DNA of 57,260 bases from contig JARLIU010000155.1 of the NCBI GenBank assembly GCA_031291595.1, positions 1 to 57,260 of the forward strand, given 5' to 3'. The translations under genes and the position numbers were made by a program. The notes beneath the pieces are model-generated. The model was given only the letters and a program-made list of their open reading frames with translations, ran no database searches and was not told where the DNA came from. Shown here in pieces: positions 51,894-57,260 of the stretch. The stretch's first letter is position 1; each line of letters begins with the position of its first letter. The DNA is from Ancalomicrobiaceae bacterium (GTDB lineage Bacteria > Pseudomonadota > Alphaproteobacteria > Rhizobiales > Ancalomicrobiaceae).

Positions 51894-52904
51894 GTGCTCA
51901 GGGTTCTGGCGTTTCTGTGTTTGCTGATGTCGGCCCTCGGCCGTGCCGAGGCCGAACCCGGGCTGCACTGGCAGTTCGCCGAGCCTTCGTCGCTCGGATG
52001 GTCCGCGGACAAGCTTCGATCGGCGCAAGCGCTCGTGATGTCGGGTGGTACCACCGCCTTGGTGATCGTTCAGGGCGATCAGGTCATCGCCCGGTGGGGC
52101 GACGTGGGGCGCCCGATCAACGTGCGCTCGGTGCGCAAGAGCTTCATCTCCAGCCTCTACGGCATCGCGATTGCGGACGGCAAGATCGATCGCGACCGAT
52201 CGCTCGAACAACTTGGCATCGACGACAGGCCGCCATCTCTGACGACGGGTGAGAAGCAAGCAACCGTGCGCGATCTGTTGATGGCGCGCTCGGGGATCTA
52301 TCACGATGCCGCCTACGAGACGAAGCAGATGAAGGCGGCGCGGCCCGAGCGCGGCAGTCACCCGTGGGGAAGCTTCTGGTACTATAACAACTGGGATTTC
52401 AATGTGCTGGGTGCCATCTACCGGCAGGAAACGGGCGAGGATATTTTCGCAAGCTTCGATCGGCGCATCGCCAAACCCATCGGCATGGAGAGTTTCAATC
52501 CAGCCTCCGGCCGCTATGTTGTCGAACCGGCCTCTGAATACCCGGCCTATCCGTTCCGAATGAGCGCGCTCGACGCTGCCCGCTTCGGGCTATTGTACCT
52601 GCAGCACGGCGAATGGAACCATCGGCAGTTGGTACCCGCCGATTGGATTGCCGAATCGACGAAGGCGTGGTCGCGAACCGATCGCGATGGCATCGGCTAT
52701 GGTTATCTCTGGTGGGTGCTACCCAAAGAGGTCGCAGGCGAGGGCGCCTATGCGGCAGAAGGATCCGGCGGGCAGGTAATCGCCATTATGCCGGAATTTG
52801 GGCTGGTCGTGGTTCGTACCGTCGACGAGCCGGATATCCGCCCACACAATGCCCGACTGCGATTACAGGATCTGTTGAAGCTCATCGTCGCGGCCCGGCG
52901 CTGA
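51894..52904 (+). CDS. Exported beta-lactamase-family serine hydrolase
   Basis: Signal peptide; SxxK in VRKSFISS; YxN-like YNNWDFNVLG. Confidence 0.85.
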   Translation: MLRVLAFLCLLMSALGRAEAEPGLHWQFAEPSSLGWSADKLRSAQALVMSGGTTALVIVQGDQVIARWGDVGRPINVRSVRKSFISSLYGIAIADGKIDRDRSLEQLGIDDRPPSLTTGEKQATVRDLLMARSGIYHDAAYETKQMKAARPERGSHPWGSFWYYNNWDFNVLGAIYRQETGEDIFASFDRRIAKPIGMESFNPASGRYVVEPASEYPAYPFRMSALDAARFGLLYLQHGEWNHRQLVPADWIAESTKAWSRTDRDGIGYGYLWWVLPKEVAGEGAYAAEGSGGQVIAIMPEFGLVVVRTVDEPDIRPHNARLRLQDLLKLIVAARR

Positions 52905-52941
52905 GGGTATGGGCGTTGCGGCGCGCATGCCGCCGCCGGCC

Positions 52942-53598
52942 TCACGCACGCCGCAATAGAAACACCGCCTGCTCGCCAAACAGGTTCCAGAACCACCACG
53001 GGGCATTGAGGCTCATCTTCTGACCCCAGGCGTTCAGCGCGATGGCCTTTTCCATGATGGCACCGACGTCCGGCTCCTTCGTCAGTTCGACGAAGTCGCG
53101 TATGGTGCAAAAGTGGATATTGGGCGTGTCATACCAGCTGTAGTTGAGAAAGCTGGTCTTCGGCATGCGGCCGCGCAGCACCAGTTGCGCCCGGATGCCG
53201 TAGTGGCCGAAATTCGGCAGCGATACGATCGCCCGCCGGCCGATGCGCAACAGATGGCGCAGCACGTCCTTCGGCCGCTGCGTCGCCTGCAGGGTCTGCG
53301 ACAGGATGACATAGTCGAAACTGTCATCGGGATAGAACACCAGATCGCGATCGGCGTCGCCCTGAATGACGGACAGGCCGCGGGCGACGCAGTCGTTGAC
53401 GCCCTTCTGGCTGAGTTCGATCCCCCGCGCATCGACTCCGCGTGTCTCGGCGAGAAGCTGCAACAGCTGTCCCTCGCCGCAGCCGACGTCGAGCACGCGG
53501 CTGCCGGGCTCGACCAGTTCGGCGATCAGGCGCAGATCGACGCGGGCATCGCGTCCGGGTGTGTTCGCGGCTTGCGCGACATCGCTGTGCACGTTCAT
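52942..53598 (-). CDS. metW: Methionine biosynthesis protein MetW
   Basis: [52 protein letters not shown]...[11 protein letters not shown]; overlaps metX stop. Confidence 0.94.
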   Translation of the reverse strand: MNVHSDVAQAANTPGRDARVDLRLIAELVEPGSRVLDVGCGEGQLLQLLAETRGVDARGIELSQKGVNDCVARGLSVIQGDADRDLVFYPDDSFDYVILSQTLQATQRPKDVLRHLLRIGRRAIVSLPNFGHYGIRAQLVLRGRMPKTSFLNYSWYDTPNIHFCTIRDFVELTKEPDVGAIMEKAIALNAWGQKMSLNAPWWFWNLFGEQAVFLLRRA

Positions 53599-54824
53599 CG
53601 GCCGGCCTTTCGATCGAGGCCCCTGGCGCGGGCGGCCGAATCGATGAAGCCGCGGGCAATGGCGAACATCTCCGGCTCGTCGAGGAGGAAGGCGTCGTGG
53701 CCGAAATCGGTGACGATTTCGGAGAACGACACGCTGGCGCCGGCGGCATTCAGGGCATGCACCACCTCGCGCGACTGGCTGGTCGGAAACAGCCAGTCGG
53801 AGGTGAACGACATTACGCAGAAGCGGGTCTTGGTGCCGGCGAATGCCTTGGCGAGCACGCCGTCGTATTCGGCGGCTAGATCGAAATAGTCCATGGCGCG
53901 CGTGACGTAGAGGTAGGAATTGGCATCGAACCGGTCGACGAAACTCGTCCCCTGATGCCTCAGGTAGCTCTCGATCTGAAAGTCGCTGTCGAAGCCGAAG
54001 GTCACCGCCTCGCGGTCCTGCAGACGGCGGCCGAACTTCTGGTGCAGCGACAACTCCGACATGTAGGTGATGTGCGCGGCCATGCGGGCGACGGCGAGCC
54101 CCTTTTTCGGGCTCGTTCCCGCCTCGATGTAGCGCCCCATCCGCCAGTCGGGATCGGCCATCACCGCCTGACGGCCGACCTCGTGGAAAGCGATGTTCTG
54201 CGAGGAATGCCGCGGGCCGGCGGCGATCGGCATGGCGGCGAACACCTTGTCCGGCCAATGCGCCGCCCAGTCGAGCACCTGCATGCCGCCCATCGAACCG
54301 CCGATGACGAGGAACAGGGACTCGATCCCCAGGTGCTCGATCAGCGCCGCCTGCGAGCGGACCATGTCGGCGATGGTGACGACGGGGAAATCGAGGCCAT
54401 AGGCCTTGCCGGTTGCCTGATCGAGCGAGGCCGGGCCGGTCGTCCCCATGCAGCCGCCGAGCACATTGGCGCAGATGACGAAGAAGCGCTCGGTGTCGAT
54501 CGGCTTGCCCGGTCCGACCATCAGGTTCCACCAGCCGGGCTTGGAGGTGACCGGGTGGATGCTGTGCACGTGCTGGTCGCCGGTCAGGGCGTGACAGATC
54601 AGCACGGCATTGCGCTTGTCGGCGTCAAGCTTGCCGTAGGTCTGATAGGCGATCTGCCAGGGGGCGAGCTGAGCTCCGCCATCGAGGCGTAGCGGCTTGT
54701 CCTCGCCGAAACGGACGACCGCGCTTGACGGCTGGTCGGCCTCTCGCCGCCGTGCTGCCTCGAGCGCATCGTCGACCTGGTCGCGGGACGTGGGTTCCAT
54801 GGGCATTTTGCCGGACTGTTGCAT
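53595..54824 (-). CDS. metX: Homoserine O-acetyl/succinyltransferase MetX family
   Basis: [65 protein letters not shown]. Confidence 0.95.
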   Translation of the reverse strand: MQQSGKMPMEPTSRDQVDDALEAARRREADQPSSAVVRFGEDKPLRLDGGAQLAPWQIAYQTYGKLDADKRNAVLICHALTGDQHVHSIHPVTSKPGWWNLMVGPGKPIDTERFFVICANVLGGCMGTTGPASLDQATGKAYGLDFPVVTIADMVRSQAALIEHLGIESLFLVIGGSMGGMQVLDWAAHWPDKVFAAMPIAAGPRHSSQNIAFHEVGRQAVMADPDWRMGRYIEAGTSPKKGLAVARMAAHITYMSELSLHQKFGRRLQDREAVTFGFDSDFQIESYLRHQGTSFVDRFDANSYLYVTRAMDYFDLAAEYDGVLAKAFAGTKTRFCVMSFTSDWLFPTSQSREVVHALNAAGASVSFSEIVTDFGHDAFLLDEPEMFAIARGFIDSAARARGLDRKAGR

Positions 54825-54857
54825 TCTCCGTCAGCTAGGAGCGCGGGGGGGCGCATG

Positions 54858-55409
54858 TCAATGGGCTGTCGGACCCACCAGATGCTCGCCGATCCGCAAC
54901 ACCAGCAGCGCCAGCATGAACAAGGTCGGATAGAAGGTGAGGCCGAAGCCGAAGGAGCGAGCGGCGGCACCGCGCTCGTAGCCGAAGTGGAAGGCGGCGC
55001 GTCCGAGGAGGAAGGTGATGGCGGCGCATGGTACGGCCGAGAGCCAGTTGGCCGGCATGACGGCGGCCCAGGCGGCGTAGGCGACGACCGCCAGGACGGC
55101 CTGTTCCAGCGTGTTCTGGATCAGCGCCTGCAGGACGCGGGCGCGCTCTGTCGGCGCCGGGCCGGCTGCGGCATCGATGTCGTCGGAGGTGGCAAAGCGG
55201 TGCCTGGCCAGCTGGGCGATGGCAAAGGCAAGTGCCACGCCGGGCAACAGCGCGGCTTCGGCCGCCATCGCCAGCCGCTCCGGCACGGCGAGATCAGCGG
55301 CGAATTGGAACGGGTTGTAGATGCTGCCGAGCATCACCACGGCGAGCGTGGCGATGGCGGCGACAAAAGCGCCGGTGCGGACGCCGCGCTGAGTGGGGGT
55401 AAGGGGCAT
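54858..55409 (-). CDS. MAPEG-like integral membrane protein
   Basis: Four hydrophobic segments; RARVLQALIQNTLEQAVLAVVAYAAW, AFHFGYERGAAARSFGFGLTFYPT. Confidence 0.72.
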   Translation of the reverse strand: MPLTPTQRGVRTGAFVAAIATLAVVMLGSIYNPFQFAADLAVPERLAMAAEAALLPGVALAFAIAQLARHRFATSDDIDAAAGPAPTERARVLQALIQNTLEQAVLAVVAYAAWAAVMPANWLSAVPCAAITFLLGRAAFHFGYERGAAARSFGFGLTFYPTLFMLALLVLRIGEHLVGPTAH

Positions 55410-55680
55410 GGACCAATCCTGTTCCGCGACGACACGCGCCATCGCTGGCGTGCGGTCGCGCGCTGGCTGCGATCATCGCGCTGCCATAGCGCCATTCTGC
55501 ACCAACCGCGAGGTGTAAATGCCGTGGCGCCGATGATCGGGGGCGCTCGCCGCGGAGCCGGACGGCGCGGGGCACGAGGTCGCCATCGCCGCTTCCTCCA
55601 GCCGTTGGGCGGCGCCAAGCTGGTTGGCACTGCCGGCGCGCGAACCCGGACGGCGGCGGCCGAGTTGTCGCGCCTCCAAT

Positions 55681-55707
55681 GAATATATTGATATTATTAG
55701 TATATTC
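55681..55707. promoter_or_regulatory. AT-rich inverted repeat GAATATA-N13-TATATTC upstream of the right-edge cassette
   Basis: 7-bp perfect arms in an AT island within an otherwise GC-rich sequence. Confidence 0.4.
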
Positions 55708-55752
55708 TGATCGCGATTGTCGAATTCACGTTCAGCTCGTGCGGGGTGCGGA

Positions 55753-55781
55753 TTGACTGACCGTCAATCGCATAGTATAAT
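55753..55781 (+). promoter_or_regulatory. Near-consensus sigma70 promoter TTGACT-17 nt-TATAAT overlapped by GATTGAC-N5-GTCAATC
   Basis: -35 at 55753-55758, -10 at 55776-55781, spacer 17 nt; inverted repeat arms 55751-55757 / 55763-55769. Confidence 0.75.
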
Positions 55782-55856
55782 TGCAGTAATTTCGAATTGT
55801 GACTTCTATGCCTTTGACGTGTTGATTTCTTTTGCCTTTTCATGGGAGATTCGGCG

Positions 55857-56708
55857 ATGAATTTGTCGATTGATCTCTATTCTGGCCGCACCAATCCGGC
55901 CTGGGCACTGCCGGCCAGCTTCTCCGGCTTGGTGTTCGACCTGCTGGCGGATCTCGGGTTTGTCAGGAATCTGTTCGGGGCGAGCCGCGTCACCAATCTC
56001 GGCTATCGTGGCCTCAACATCGTCATCCCGCCGGATCTCGCCGTGCGCAACAACATCCCGGCCACTTTCATCATTCCGTTCAATGATCCCGACCTGCATC
56101 AGCAACTCTTCCGCGAAATCATCGCGTTGTGCCGCCTTATCGGCTTCGCAGGAGCCGAGGAAATGAGCCGGATCGCCGAAGTCATCCTCAAGCTGATCCA
56201 GGGCATTCTGAAGCGGCGCGTCGTCCCGACGCCGGCGCCTGGCGGCAAAAGCGGCTGCGACTACGAGATGCTGACGTTCGACCCCGCGCCGTGGAACGAC
56301 CCGAACTTCATTCTGACAAACAACTGCTATGCCTATGCAACCAACAAGCGCGACAAGTACCCGTCGAAGCCTCAGCCCGGACTCGGGTCCGGCAAGATCT
56401 TCGACAAGATTACCGGTCCGGATGTCGCGGCTGCGGCCAAGCGCGACGGTGCCCACGACTTGAACGACTGCTTTGCGGACAGCGAGAAGCCGCGCATGCT
56501 CGTCGCCCTGGTGATCTGGCCGGGCGAAGACTACCATTGGTACCGCAAGCATCCGGACTGTTGGGGCCACAAACCCGGGTCGACGGCGGCGCGCAACTAC
56601 GACAATTCCAACAAGACGATCAGCAATCCGGAAACGTGCGATCGCGGACCTTATACCGAGTTCACCGGGTATTTCCTGATCCCGAAGAGCCAGAAAGTTG
56701 CAGCATGA
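55857..56708 (+). CDS. Uncharacterised two-domain protein: N-terminal 'YSGRxNPxW' domain plus C-terminal Cys/His peptidase-like domain
   Basis: MNLSIDLYSGRTNPAWAL...NLGYRGLNI; C-terminal NNCYAYATNKR...DYHWYRKHPDCWGHKPGSTAARNYDNSNKTI...RGPYTEFTGYF; GGGAGA upstream of ATG. Confidence 0.8.
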   Translation: MNLSIDLYSGRTNPAWALPASFSGLVFDLLADLGFVRNLFGASRVTNLGYRGLNIVIPPDLAVRNNIPATFIIPFNDPDLHQQLFREIIALCRLIGFAGAEEMSRIAEVILKLIQGILKRRVVPTPAPGGKSGCDYEMLTFDPAPWNDPNFILTNNCYAYATNKRDKYPSKPQPGLGSGKIFDKITGPDVAAAAKRDGAHDLNDCFADSEKPRMLVALVIWPGEDYHWYRKHPDCWGHKPGSTAARNYDNSNKTISNPETCDRGPYTEFTGYFLIPKSQKVAA

Positions 56709-57178
56709 ACACGGCAGGTGGCATGCGACCGCTTCTCGTCGCCGCCGCATTGGGTCTTGGCCTGTTTTCGAAGGGCGTATCGGCAATGGATGCGGACAGC
56801 CTGACTGCCAATTCGATTGAACGTGCAACGGTTACCGTCGAGATCTACAGCGGTCGCGAGAATCCGAGCTGGTCGCTGACCGCTGCCGACAAGGATGCCG
56901 TGGTGCAGCGAATCGCCGACCTCATCCGCGCCAAGTCGACGATCGACGCGCGGCCGGAGCACCATCTCGGATACAGCGGCCTCACCGTGCAGCTCACCGG
57001 GAAGACCGGGACGATCGCGGTATTCGTCGGCGGCGGCGTGGTGACCCTGGGAGACGGCGGACGCACGCTCGGCCTGCGCGATTCCGGGCGAGCCCTGGAG
57101 AGCTGGCTGGCCGAGACCGGCGCTGCAGAGCTGCGGCCGGAGGTCCTCGCCCAGATTCGCGGCAGCTTCGGCAAATAG
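56705..57178 (+). CDS. Exported single-domain 'YSGRxNPxW' protein
   Basis: Signal peptide MRPLLVAAALGLGLFSKGVSA; VEIYSGRENPSWSL...HLGYSGLTVQL; ATGA overlap with upstream gene. Confidence 0.8.
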   Translation: MNTAGGMRPLLVAAALGLGLFSKGVSAMDADSLTANSIERATVTVEIYSGRENPSWSLTAADKDAVVQRIADLIRAKSTIDARPEHHLGYSGLTVQLTGKTGTIAVFVGGGVVTLGDGGRTLGLRDSGRALESWLAETGAAELRPEVLAQIRGSFGK

Positions 57179-57260
57179 CCGCCGGTTCGAAGACTTGGCA
57201 GGCCGAGCGCCGCCGGTGGGCGCAGACGCCGCCGTTGCAGCGCCGCGCAGGGCTTTGATC

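Noticed and set aside
54825-54857. Possible SAM riboswitch upstream of metX
   Set aside because: The gap between metX and the upstream gene is only about 33 nt, too short for a SAM-II leader; no aptamer motif seen.
1-57260. tRNA/rRNA genes, CRISPR arrays, prophage or transposase genes
   Set aside because: None could be recognised on either strand by eye; a tRNAscan/Infernal run would be needed to exclude short RNAs.

Overview
High-GC alphaproteobacterial (Hyphomicrobiales-like) chromosomal window, coding almost throughout. From left to right it contains: (1) a histidine utilisation locus (hutF partial, divergent from hutIHGUD) with an inverted-repeat operator candidate between hutF and hutI; (2) an agmatinase-family gene and a complete citrate lyase operon (citC-D-E-F-X-G) that ends in an RBBP9-like hydrolase; (3) an alpha/beta hydrolase divergent from a MarR-type regulator with a C-terminal Cys cluster, whose start codon region is overlapped by a perfect 17-bp palindrome; (4) housekeeping genes (EamA exporter, NYN-domain protein, purH, heparinase II/III-like, rsmB, sdhAF4, ftsY, mtaB, dapF, selO, ccr, ecm, gpsA, tsaD, hemC, hemD, mitofilin-like, hemY, ffh, chorismate mutase, rpsP, rimM, trmD, rplS, metW, metX); and (5) a right-edge cassette of two overlapping uncharacterised genes. 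The right-edge genes share a 'YSGRxNPxW...LGYxGL' domain. The first also carries a Cys/His peptidase-like C-terminal domain. The second has a signal peptide. Both sit behind a near-consensus promoter with an overlapping inverted repeat. This cassette and a DUF4157-like fusion protein at about 26-27.4 kb are the best candidates for undescribed biology. All family names come from motif recognition by eye; no database search was run.
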